Origin: Nemertoderma westbladi
Lineage: Eukaryota > Xenacoelomorpha > Nemertodermatida > Nemertodermatidae
DNA length: 64,000 bases
Assembly (NCBI GenBank): GCA_032718475.1
Contig: JAUCBJ010005675.1
Coordinates: forward strand, 1-64,000
Direction of reading: 5' to 3'
Made by a program: the position numbers and the translations under genes. A model generated the notes under the pieces. The model was not told the DNA's origin. It saw only the letters and a program-made list of their open reading frames with translations, and made no database searches. Position 1 is the first letter of the stretch, and every line of letters begins with the position of its first letter. Below are positions 42,013 through 54,672 of the stretch, piece after piece.

Positions 42013-45000
42013 ATGCACCCAGTATTTAACCACTCCGGGATATTACCTTGGGTCCCACTCACATCACATTTACCGATGACCCATAACAGAATTCCTTTCT
42101 ACCCATTCTCCCAGCCTCCCTCCCAATTCCCAGCTACACAGATGTTACCCTACGACGCGCGGGCTCGTTACCTAGGCACACCCGCTCTCGCAGACACGAT
42201 GCAAAGGACCGCGGACAGGTCCACCAGCCCTCTAAAGTTCGGTATAGACCAAATACTCAAAAAACCGAAAGTAGAAAAACGAGGCACCATCGAATATAAA
42301 GCGGAGTTCCCTTACTACAAGTACAACAATATTCTACCCGCCAATTCTATTACTAGATCTACCAAATCGACCGCTCTAAACGATCTAGAACTTTACTTCA
42401 ACGCCTCGCAACCCGCCGCTCCGTTCCGACCCCCCTTCCGTTCGCCCGTTGGCGACTCTCCGCCGACCAATCGCGACGACGAAGATTTCGACTCGTGTTC
42501 CTCCATCCCCGGCTCCCGTTCCGGTAGCGTTGTCCCCGGCAGCGCCACCGGATACTTTCCTGCGGACTGTAACGCCGAACTGAACGGGGCTATCCCTATA
42601 CACGAGGAATCTAACGCGATGGTTCCTGATGATTCGCAGTTTCAGTTCTCATGGCTGCAATGCACGAGATACCGACCTCCAAAACTTTCTAGTAAGTCCA
42701 ACAGAATCACGATACTTCAAATATTTATTTTTTATAACACCGTTCTAAGGTTTTACTCAACATATTATTTCTTTGCTCCGATCTGTAAAATAAGAGAATA
42801 TTAATATCTTAACATAAGAGTTTAAACGGAGCAATGGATGGGTGGTGTAGAGAAAAAACTCAGTTTTCTGTTCGAAACTCAGTTCGATCTCCTTACAGAT
42901 GACCGTAATGAGATCGGATGACCGGACAGCCTGAAGCCTGATCGTTTTTTCTATACACCACCCAATCCATTGCTCCGTTTAAACTCTTATGTTAATTCGA
43001 CATGGATGTTAGACCACTTAAATCTATTAATATCTTATTTTTTATATTTTATTTATTCTTATGTTATCTCTAGAATAAGAGAAGATTGAATAAGGCCAAG
43101 GCGCATATATTTTTATATTCTAGAACACACAACGTACATATGCAACAGAAGGCCTTAAAAACCGTCTGCCATGAATTACCTATCTAGGCCTTTAGTAAAG
43201 CACTACTCTATAAGTCCAACCACCTACGTACGTGTTACTAAGGTTCAAATTCAAGTACTCTCTGATTTCTGCACAAACTGCAAAATTCGAATTTAATCTA
43301 GAAAATGAGACAGGAGGGGGGGGGGGACTGGACGCAAATCCCATCTTGGCGAATTAATATCCCGCCTCAATGTTAAATTCTCAATTTAGGGAAAGGAGCA
43401 GGTTACAGTCGCACGTTGTTTTAATAACTTTATTTAATTTTATTTTCGAGAGTAATCAGCTGTTATTTGCGTCCAATTATCCCTGGAGAGGGATGAATTT
43501 TTATTGCGTCCAGTTTTCCCCCTTATCTGTAGTAAATATGTTAAACGTTTATAAAAAGAGATAATTATTAATTCAACGGGAAAAATTTTTTCACTATTTT
43601 AGTGGCATTTAATTAACCGAGCGCCATCGTGGTTAATAAAGGGTAGAGATTATTAAAGAAAAAAAATGTTCTACGTTATTTTTCCCATGTAATAATTAAT
43701 TTTATTCTTAAATTGGTAATTTTTGTTGCTTAATTCTTAAATAAAAAATAAAACGAAGTAGTATTTTACTATAATGCTTCCATATTTAAATTCAAATTAC
43801 TGTACTCTTCAACTCCTGATGCTGCCTTACTCAATGTTAAATAATTTAGTGATCTCGAATATTTATTACGTGACTGGAGAGTCGCTTAACTATATAAACC
43901 AATATTGGATATTGAGTTATGTTTTGGAGTTCGCCTTGCAGACACTAAAGTTGCAATAACTCAAGTCGCAAATTACATGCAAACATTTTCTACGTCGATC
44001 CTCTTTCAACATGTAATAAAATTAAGAAATTCGACCAAAAATATTTTATTTTTCTTTTCGCTGGGAAAAGAAATAAAATCATGAAATCCTATTGATAATT
44101 TTTTCCCTAGGGAAAAAAGTACTCATTTTCCCCTGATTTTGAGATATATTCGAGCGAAATCGTAACAATTTAAGAATAAAATTATTATTTTAAACAACTA
44201 TTTTTTGTTCTAGAACATTTTTTTAACGCATAATATGTTTAATATATTTTAATATCAACATAACATATAGATGCTCCGGTGTTAAATAGGTTGACCTGCC
44301 GACAAAGTAAATTAATGGGTGGCACGAAGCTGCATCTTCTTATTTTTGATTTATTATCTTTTTACATCAGGAGATCAGAAGGAAATTCTTCTTTTTTTTA
44401 TATATAATAAGTAATTTGTTCTTAAAAACTGACTTTCTTCCTCTCGATATCACTGAATCTCAGCGCAAATAATTTTGCAAACTATTTAGTTTAAAAAATT
44501 TATATCATTGATTAATAAATGAAATGTAAATGTAAATAAAGGAAATATAATAGATTTCGGGTAAAGATTTCAAATATAGATTTAGATTTTCTCCTTTCAA
44601 GGATGACTTGATTTTTTTAAAGTTAAACTTGAGCGAATAATTTTTTCCGCTAATTACTTTAACCCCCTGAACCAGGGGAATATTATTATCTTAACTATGT
44701 ATCCGCGACGCGACAATAGTTCATTCAAAGCAGATCGGATAATGAAAAAAATAAATTAGCCTTTAATAAGTCAACCAGACAAATTCCGACGTAATAATGT
44801 CGGTGAAGGGATCGTTGACAACATCTGTTCACCTTGAAGTAATTGGATAACAAACGAGTCTGTGTTGGTTCAAGGGGATTTGTGATCCGAGACGAGTAAA
44901 TATTTGGACACGCGTGTTGTCGGTCAGCCGTCGCTTAATTTCATAATTAATAAACTAAATTATCGTTCCTCAAATGTCAACCGAACTTATCATGGAATCG

Positions 45001-45761
45001 TAATATGATTGCAAGGCATATTTGCAACAGAGTCAGTTTAACCTCCCGCAATCTCAATTGGATTTTGGGAAAAATTATAGGGGAGGATCACCTGAAATAA
45101 GAAACTACATTTCAGGATTTAAATTTCATTTAAAGTGCAATTTAAATTTCCTTTGGTATCTCAAAGTAAAAAAAAAACAATCTGAAACTTTTGGAGAAAA
45201 TAAACAGGTTCGATTAATATGATATCTATAAATATTATAATCCCCCTCCTCCTCCTCCCCATAGGATCTAAAAGGTGTGGAGACCGAAAACGAAAACTGG
45301 GCCGGAATCCTCGCGTCCCGTTCAGCCAGGGGCAAGTTGCTATACTCGAACTGAAATTCCGACAGGCCAAATATCTTAGTAGCCTTGACGTTGCCGATAT
45401 ATCCAGACGTCTCGATCTAACTGAGAATAGAGTTAGTATATATTTATGAGACAGCTGTTGAGCATTTATCTACACCAACAACATTGTTTGTAAACGGTGG
45501 GGGTTATTGTTATCAGTTGAACCTCATTAATATACTATTTAATTTAAATTTTAGGTAAAGATTTGGTTCCAAAATCGACGAGCGAGGGAGCGAAGGGAGA
45601 AAGCATCGATTTTCGTTACGAACGGTTTACCGGCAGTAGCCCCCGATGATTCCAAACAACTAGTCGACGAGACGAACTCGGAGACTGGAATAGAAATTAA
45701 TGGAACTTCTTACGAGTTAAATAATAAATCTATGGATAACAGTTCCATAGGTCCTGACTAA
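42013..45761 (+). CDS. Msxlx: Msx-like homeobox transcription factor, three exons
   Basis: Exons 42013-42691, 45265-45431 and 45555-45761 join in frame (350 residues). Donors are A|GTAAGT and AGA|GTTAGT; acceptors are CCCATAG|GA and TTTTAG|GTA. Near residue 75 an eh1-type repressor motif (KFGIDQILKKP) could recruit Groucho. Before the homeodomain is a WLQCTRYRPPKL motif. The homeodomain (GRNPRVPFSQGQV...YLSSLDVADISRRLDL...VKIWFQNRRARERR) has the Msx-like NPRxPF start, KFR..YLS helix and VKIWFQNRR recognition helix. The second intron falls between homeodomain residues 44 and 45, a common NK-like class position. The protein is likely a nuclear DNA-binding repressor. The Msxlx name rests on recalled resemblance; another NK-like family is possible. 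Confidence 0.75.
42692..45264 (+). other. intron 1 of the homeobox gene
   Basis: 2573 bp, AT-rich. It contains the TTAA-flanked MITE near its 5' end and a short poly-G run near 43315. There is no further coding signal. Confidence 0.7.
42813..42991. mobile_element. TTAA-flanked MITE
   Basis: 179 bp with ~50-bp inverted ends starting CATAAGAGTTTAAACGGAGC. It is flanked by TTAA at 42809-42812 and 42992-42995, as produced by piggyBac- or Kolobok-type transposases. It is nearly a perfect hairpin. Confidence 0.85.
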
Positions 45762-46849
45762 TTATAATTATATTCTATTAAAATCCTGTGTCAGTGCTGT
45801 TGAAACCCTTCCTTGCAATATTGTGTTTGTATGTAAATGTAGTAGACTAGGTGTAGATGTAATTTAACTTTGTGATTGGCGAAATTATATTATGTAATGA
45901 AATTATTATCGTTCAAATCCTTCTATTCAATTTCCCTACTTGGGGAAGAAACTTCATAATTTTCCAAAAGATTTCCCTCTTATCCAACCCCCGAAAGAAA
46001 TATATAACATTCGTGATTTTTCCATATTATTTTGAAATATTCGTGCAATCCTAATCATTGTTGATTATATTGTTATTGTTAATTATATGGTTATAAAAAT
46101 ATTACAGAGTGCACGTCCTAATAATTAATATAATACACATATCATACTCATAGGATGATATAGTGTAAATTATTCCAATTCCTATCATGTGTTTAACATA
46201 ACATTGCTTAGCTCCATATCTCCTTATTTACTGTGATTAGCACTTAATATTAAGGAAATTTACACAACATCGGTCGCATAATGGGGTTGAGCAACGCAAA
46301 GCAAAGCTAACGGATCAGCCAAACACTTTCCCAGTTTGGCAATGTTAGTGTCCTTGAACAGTCACCAAAGGAAATTATTTTCTTTACAAAATAATTTCAA
46401 TGGGAGAATCTTTTAGGAGTGCTAGGCCAAGGAATGCCTGTTCGTCCACCACCATATGGGTGATCTTCCACTCCACAGTAAACCCTTCCACTCTGTTAGT
46501 AAATTAAATTTATCTATTTAATTTTAAAATAAATTAAATAGTTATGCATCTAGGTCCCTCAACATACCGTACTGTGATAATCTAATGGAGCTTATCAATG
46601 AGCAGGTTGATGCCATCAACACCAACAATGCCAGCAAGCCCTGCTAACTATATAATAAGGGATCAACAACCTGCCTTTAGCAGGGGAATATACTCAATTA
46701 GGAAAAACCTACTAACTGAAAGAAATAACCAACCAACAACCAAGGTTAAGGCTGAATCTCCAGCTGATCTCCTTAATGTTTGGAAGCTCACCAGATATAC
46801 CCAATTGCTGATATCTACTTTTCCGAAGTCAAGACTGCTGCAAAGACCA
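45762..46849. other. 3' flank of the homeobox gene, no gene seen
   Basis: AT-rich. It probably includes the 3' UTR, but no polyadenylation signal can be assigned with confidence. Confidence 0.4.
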
Positions 46850-47312
46850 TAAGACCAATCGTGCCAGAGGAGTAGATGGCGTCCCCACTGAGGTCTTTAA
46901 AATGCATCGGTATTTGGAGGTTATTCACGCCATCATAGTAGATATATACAGAATTAAGAAAGTCCCATAAGAAATGAAAAGCACCATGTTAATCTAGACC
47001 TTGCCGACAACTTATCAGTATTCTCGTAATCACTAGGTGTTGCACAACGGTATTAGAACAGGGTGCTTCTAATGTTAGTCGTATCCTACAAGAAGACTGC
47101 AATTTCGACAGTTTATTAACTTTTGACAGGTATTTTGGAATTGTCTGATCGTATGAGATTGTGGATGACTTGGGATCATGGATTCGGAAATCAGGTGAAC
47201 ATTCGGATCTGATATATGAGTGGAAGTTATGGGTAGCTTTGAATAAACTCTCAATGATTTGGATGTCACATAGAAAAAACGGAATCTCGAGGTTCGATTT
47301 CTTAGAGCAGCA
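46850..47312 (+). pseudogene. reverse transcriptase fragments of a non-LTR element
   Basis: Two pieces are readable on +. NRARGVDGVPTEVFKMHRY (about 46856-46985) corresponds to the 'APGxDGIPAEVxK' block near the start of the RT. IVDDLGSWIRKSGEHSDLIY, followed by WVALNKLSMIWMS (about 47155-47280), corresponds to the 'YLGS...', 'AW.ALNKL..IW' thumb region. Everything between, including the active site, is deleted or degraded. Confidence 0.55.
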
Positions 47313-50300
47313 GTAGAACCAATACACCAATATGTGAGTTCCAGGCCATGCTGGTCTCTAAATGCGGATTTGTTCATTGTGTTATGGGGGCAAACGATAT
47401 ATCTACAAACCCACATCTACTTTTTGGCGACTCAACTCCGTCTCGTAGATTGGGTGTATATTTCCATCCCATCCAAATCACTTAATGCAGCATTATAATG
47501 AAGATAAATGTGACTGAATTGTCCCCCTGAGCTGAGAGATATGCCACCGAACTTCAAATGAGTTTGAAGTGGAGACGCATGTCAGTCGTGGATCATAGTT
47601 CTTCTGGATATCGATGTTCGGTGCTTCTACCTTTAGAGAAACCCTCCTAGTTAACGCAAAAGTCTACAAAATCCTATTAAAAAATACGGAGGTACACTGG
47701 ACGACACCAGAATTCATCCCTCTCAAGGGGAATACCGTCGCAAATAGCAACTGATTACTCGCAAAAATTACACTGAAAATGTGCGATAAACAAACAAAAA
47801 ATCCCCACCTCCTCTCCCAACTCTATCTCTCTTTTCAACGTGATTATATTGTATAGGATTGCTGACATTGAAATGAGGCTAATTCCAGGAAGGGTTGCCT
47901 TTCTTGGGGACTTAAACAAAACGACTTAGAACGCAAATTCTATCTTGAGGACCTCAGCTGGAACTCCATCGATGCTGCATGACATATTGGTTTTAATGTT
48001 ATTTGCAGCCGTCTGTCTTGTCCATGTTATATCCTTTCACCAATAAAGGTAGTACCGTGTCGATTCAGGATGCAGGATTCACTTTCTCGAAATGGTCTTA
48101 CAAACCGACCAGATCAGCTTTGACCTTGACAAATAAATAAAACAAATAAAAGCAAATACAAAAACAAATAAAAGGCATCTGAATTGTATCCAAAGCGCTG
48201 TATGAATGCATGCAGCAGATCTGGCTTCAACAGATTTCCTGCATATATCTGCTGCATTTTTATAGCATTATTAGCAACCTTTCTATTTCATTAATTATAC
48301 CTGTTTGTCTCACTACTGCTCATTCAAGACCTGCATGGTATTGCATGATCTATTGCGAGAGAGTGTGGGGGAATGCCGGTTGATAATTTAAATTAAATAA
48401 TAATAAAAAAATAATATGGGAAAGTTGGATGTCGTCATGCAGATCACAAATATGTAAATAGGTTCATTTCTTACACCTCTACAGCTACAGTAGTGAGAGA
48501 GTTCTGTGAATAATGGTTGCTTAGAGTATTGACAACAGAAACTGTTATAAAATCGATTTCTAACTAGAAGTCGATAGTCGAAGTAAAATATATTTATCGA
48601 TATTCCTAATCATGGCAAGGAAAACATGGTGGAGTCAGGAAACCGATCCGTGTGGAAGTGAAGATTTATATCCACTGATAGGTGATATGTGCACAACGCG
48701 ATATATGTTTGTTTAGGTATCAATGGAAATTATTGATACCCCTAGTGTGAGCCAAAACATGACTATGACTGATTGATTTAACAGTATGTTCGTTCACACG
48801 ACACAGTATATCCCGCTTAACAGACGGACGTTAAACCTAGCCAAACAATCTATCACCACACTCAATGATGCAATCAAACTGCCAATCACATAAAAGGCAC
48901 CGTAAGCCGCTTAGTTGAACACTCGGAGTAGTAAGGAGGTCGACCTTGGGGCCCAAATCAAATTAACATATACATTTGTAACAATAGGGCCCATGTCTGC
49001 CCCACAGCATGTAGAAAGGCCAGACGGAGGTGGGTTTGTCTGAGTCGGAGTCTGCGCATAGAAGCGGTGTCGTTGCTGCAGAAAGGTCACCAATAAAGTC
49101 TGCAGTTACGTCGTAAAAATAAACAAATAAAATACGTTTACCCATTGATAGGATACCGTAGTTGCAATTGCTAATTGCTTGAATGACAATCACACATATG
49201 TGTACATAACAACACCGCGCTAATATTAGAGTATTGTTAGTTTAGGCCTACTAGTATTATTTATATCACCCATTTTATATTATAGTTATATGTTTAGCGG
49301 TGTTGCTACTGCTACTTTGAAGTCCACATTGGCTGATGTTGACGACTTCGCAGTGCGATAAATTTAGAGACTGTCAACACAAACCAACAATACAACTCGA
49401 CATTCACAATTCTCATTCCAGTATCTGCGCATTAATCACAAATGGTACAATATTGAATATAATAATAATAAATAAATAATACAAAATAATACATTAAAAA
49501 ATAAGTGGTTGCAATAACGGAAAACGGAAGTGGTAATGCTGACAAAGTGCCCTTTAAAAGTAAGTTGTATAACTTGTTTCGCCTCAGCTTAATGACTTTA
49601 AATAGGTTTTGTTATCCAAACATGGAATGTCAATGGTTCAAGAATGCAAATGTCTGACTTCCACGTTTCCTTCCAGCCTGCCAGCTACCATAAAACAATA
49701 TCGTGGTCGGGCTAGTCAGTTCTGCCATAGCTGTGGCCGGTAAATTTCATCCTCAGTGCCTGCAGGGTGGTACTGGGTTTTGGGCGGAGCTGTTTTTTGC
49801 GTCCGAGGGAGAGGTCCATAGGGAGCGCCCCACAAAACAAAAAAATTACACAACTTTTGAAAAATTAAGTGAAGCTAATTCGACAATTAATACATTTAAT
49901 TCTAAGCATCTAATGTTTCTGACTCTATTCAAGGTCCTAGTTATTGCTTATTGTTATTGGATACACATTTACTAAATGAGGTTGAATATCAAAATTTCCC
50001 ACAATTTTATATATTTTCTAATTCTTCCCTTAACTTTTGTGCCCCCTGAACCAGGCGCCTGGGCCAGAACCCCCCACCCCCATAGCGCCGCCTCTGGTCA
50101 TAAACCCTGCTAGACATCCTGGTATACGTACAGTACAATCCCGGGATCTGCTCTCTTCTCCAGTAAGAGTCTACCGGAGACTGCCGTATTAAGCAGCACA
50201 GTGTATTGGTGGTTTTCCTCTATTTCTTCTACCAACCGTAGGTTGTATTCCACCCATCGACCCAACCTACCATATTTAATTATATTGGTCAGTAGACATA

Positions 50301-53300
50301 CGTAGTATAAAGTCTACGACTACGACAACAATGAAGAGGAAAGGATAGGAAGGAAGGGGCCTTCAACGACACCCCATGACTCTTAAAATGGGTCAGCATC
50401 TCCATTTATGGTAGATAGATACATATGTTATCCCTTAGGCCTCAATTAACTTAAAACATTTCGGGTGTGGGCGTGAAACAGAGGCGAAGGTCTTGAAAAA
50501 CTCCACAAAGACTATAATCAGATTAATAAACAGTATATGAGTATCAATATTAATACAATACTGTTATGTAAGTAGGCTAGTGCTTTCGACATAATTTACT
50601 GAACGCATTAATATCTCGCCTCTATGTTACAGTGGCATATTATTCTATGGGAGTAGATCTCGTCGGGTCTAGGTGTAGTTGGAATAGTCGATTACAGATA
50701 ATGCCATCAGACTTTCGTCTTGGTCATTCTGACCTTCGTTATGGGATGATAAAAAACTGAACAAACAACATCATTCTGATGAAATCCCCACACAATCAGG
50801 ACGAAACAAAACAAAGGTCCGAAAAAAAAGCTCCCACTTTCATCCCTTCGTCTCATGCGACCCAATACCGTTTTTGTTTACAGGGCTGCGAGGGCGAGCA
50901 CAGCAAGAAAGGACCGCTCACAATGCGTTCAAAAAACCGCAGCGCTGCTACACCGTAAAGTTTGTCATTGAACCGGGCTAACTCTAACCTTAAATCTAAC
51001 CTAATTACCAGTCCTGCACACATCTCCCCCGGGCCAACTATTTAATTCCATGCGTCAGGACTCAATAGTCCCCCTATCTTATTTAGAAGCAACTGGACGT
51101 AAAGGATATATTTACGTAAGTATGCCCGAAACAAAAGTTAAACCTTAGGTCGCAGAACAATAGGTTGCTTGATTAGTTGATCAGTACAGTAGTGTTCAGA
51201 TCGTTAACAGGGCCTCTTTGCATCACTACAGCTTCTTTGGTGGTGTGCCTTTTAGTTGATAGTTAGTGGCGCAGCTTATGTAAGAATGCGGAGATTAAAA
51301 CGGCCAACCGCGGAATTATCTGGAAGTTAAGTAGACGGCGTGATACATTAATTGGGGCCAGTAGTTCGTTTTGGTTTAGAATTCGTTCAAGGCATCAATA
51401 TGTTGTCTCTGATTAGTCTAACGAAGAACCTTAAAATATGCTAAGTTGACTGGAATGTGTTGTGTGTTTGTGACTTGACATGTGACTAATCCTTCTTTGA
51501 CCTCAAACATTGGTGTCTTAGAAAGAAGACGCATATATTGCTAACGAAGCCAGCAATGTGATGTTGAAGGAAACCTGGAGTAAGGACGATTACACTTGAT
51601 TATGGAGATTAAGTTACTAGCAAGGGTGTTGTACAACTACGTTGTACATGTTACGCCGAAAACGGCAAATACCATCTGCCTGGGCGAATAAACAACGTTA
51701 ATTATCGGCTAATGGAAAGGAGCAGGTCATAGTGGTAGGATATTCCAACCAAAACATTAAGCGAGATTTAGAAGTAGATGTTACAGTTTAATTTTTGGAC
51801 GTACATAATAACGGCTGTCGACGTTGCGTTTACACCCAGCTCTGCTGGCCCTTTGAAGCGATATGCATTAGCGTTATCATGCGTTAGCGTTATTGCTATA
51901 GTCATGAGTGTTATTAGCGATATTACTACAGTTATAATTGGGATTATACTTCGTTATTAAAACTATTAAGCTCTTTAAAATATATAAATATTAACTTCTG
52001 TAGGGTTTCCTTTCAGTCCTGCAGGTTGCAGCTCAACTAAAAACTGTTTGTCCATTGGCTAACCACGTGCTAACCACGTTGAACGTTCACATCACTACAC
52101 AGTAGAATGATATACACATAACGGGGCTTGAATTATCCCAGCATGAGGTCTAATAAATAGGCCAGTTAGCTGATGACAGTGGATGGGGTCCATTCAATAA
52201 TATTGACAACAGATTCAAAAGTGTTAATAATACGTCACAATCACAAATCGCATTATGACAATAAGTTGATAATTCATTTACACACATACTGTACCTACTT
52301 TGTGCTCATAGGCCAGAAGTCGGATTCTTTCGAAAGTTCGGGCACATTCCAACAGCTTGTAACGTTCAAAAATTGGGTTAAACTTTAAAATAAAAATTGT
52401 TTGAGAATTATTTTACATAATAGTTTGATTGGTCACGCTGGTCACCAACAATATTATTTTATACGACTATGAAGGATATTATGTTTTGTACGATACATGT
52501 CCTGACTAAAATATTGTTAATAATTTCATTTTAAAGTCTGAGTGAAATACGCCGTGAAATAAAGTAAAGTCAATGATGTACTATGGGGTGCTATATATCA
52601 CGGCGTGAAATAAAGTAACAGTAATCTTTTTCTTTCAGTATCATTGTACCGTATTCTACGGGCGCGGCGCTGAGGCAGGCCTAACAGTAAGTCATTTATC
52701 GTAGATAGGCCTTCAGACAGCACAGGATACATACAGTAGGTCGTTACCGCTACCATACCATGGACTGGACTGGTTTCACTCATTATGTCGCTGCCTACAA
52801 TTAGTAGGCCTACTTATGCAGTCTGTATAGGCTGAAGAAAAGCACACGCTACATCCCTAGGGCGAGTGAGGGAGACTTGATCCCCAAAAGTTATAATCGC
52901 TCTAAAGAACGGATAAATAAATTTTTCAATGCCGTTTTAACTTTTTCACATTACATTTATGATTGCTATCATTATGTGAGAGTTTGAGAATTTCAACTCT
53001 TAAACTTTTTTAATTAAACAAATTATTCGTATTTTCGAAAAAAGCGTCACGTCTCCCTCAATGGGGGGAGACTTGACACCTAGGGTGGGAGACATGAACC
53101 CCACCTCGCATACTTGTAAATTCGTTCAAAAATGCATAACAAGTGTAATAATTACATGTTCAACATGTCTATTTTCTAGTAGAGCAGAACAATTTCAAAA
53201 AATGCGATTGTTAAATTGTTAACTTATTATCCAAAATAATAGGCTAAAAATATATATTTATAATATAATATATTACAGTATAATATAACTATAATAAAGG

Positions 53301-54672
53301 CCTAGGCTTGTCATTTTACCCGCTTCCGGGTTGTTATTTTTTGGAACTGTATTATTTTCGCCTGTTATTGAATTATTTTGCTCCCCATTGCCATCCTAAA
53401 ACACAAGACGCCCACATCCGCTAGCTTCGGGATATTAATAAAACGTTTATAACGTATTTCTCAATACTGGCTGTATTTATTATTTCATAATAATTTACGT
53501 CTACAGAAAAAACATATCAAGTTATTATCAAACAACTTTAAACATAGTTAGAAATAGCAAGAAATTGCGAAAAATTTAATTACATAGATTTATAAAGACC
53601 GTGCTGCCATCAATAATATACAAAATTAACAATTAATTAATAATTGAGATAATTAAACATAAACATATAATAAACGAGGCAATACCATATTAATCAGAGA
53701 AATTCAATAGGTTCATTTTCAATTTAATAGATTCATAGCACTTACATTGGTAGAAAATTAGTACAGTACCGGTATGTATTTAATAGAAATGAACTCTAGC
53801 ACTACAGTTAGGACTACAATAAGATTAAAGGCAAGTTGGACCAGCCAGACTAACCTTTCAATAAGAGTACCTGCCTTTTTCGAATGTTAACAAAGTTTTG
53901 AAAATCAAATCCTGATATACAGTATAATTCATAATATATATAGAGCTTACTGATTAAATTATTACCATTATTTACTATCACACAAGTTAAAATAGTACTG
54001 TATTATGATACAAAAACTAACTAGAAGATATTTTTATAGCACGAAATATACAGAGTATATAAGAATGAGAAACAGTTAGACTTTGTCTGTAATAAAAACA
54101 AATAAACAGAACCGACAAAACGTTATAAATGTAACATAAATGAAAGTAAATAGATGATTTTAATATATTTCCAATTTATATCACCCGCATTAGCAAAGAG
54201 AATGAAGGAAGGAGATAGCGATATAAAACCATTTGATAAAAATGGGCAATGCAAACAGTAAGTCATAGGTCACCTTTAAAGAGAACATTAAAATCATTTC
54301 AGAAAATTAGAATCTAATTTTGTACTCAAATATTGCAAGAAGGGCACAGTTTCCTACTAACAACTTATGACTATAAATCACAATATTACAAATTAGCTTG
54401 TAAAAATGATCCTTCTAAAATTATTAAAGTCTACTAATAATAAATGGTAGGAAGGGGTTTCTAATATGTTCTAGAGGTATGTGGTTAACGGTTTGTAGGT
54501 ATAACCTAACCACTGTATATGTTCTAGAACTTGCAACTCTATTTGTATAAAGGGTTGTAGGAAGTAAGCATAAACACTGTCCGTTTTATCGACCATTAAC
54601 ACTGCACTGTCAGACAGCTCCAACCGATAAAGCTGTTGATTGGCTATTTCCAACTGTAATTTCCATTGGTTG
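47313..54672. other. long intergenic region, no gene seen
   Basis: No ORF with recognisable motifs and no clear RNA gene. A GC-rich patch at 50040-50098 resembles the end of an hAT-type element (its - strand starts CAGAGGCGGCGCTATGG), but no partner end was found. The stretch next to 54672 should include the RIM 3' UTR. At 52855-53095, short G-rich GGGAGACTTGA words recur, of unknown meaning. Confidence 0.5.

Noticed and set aside
42385-42603. - strand ORF antisense to homeobox exon 1
   Set aside because: Shadow of the coding exon, without its own motifs.
49703-49975. A 90-codon + ORF in the intergenic region
   Set aside because: No motif, repetitive-looking flanks, no supporting context.
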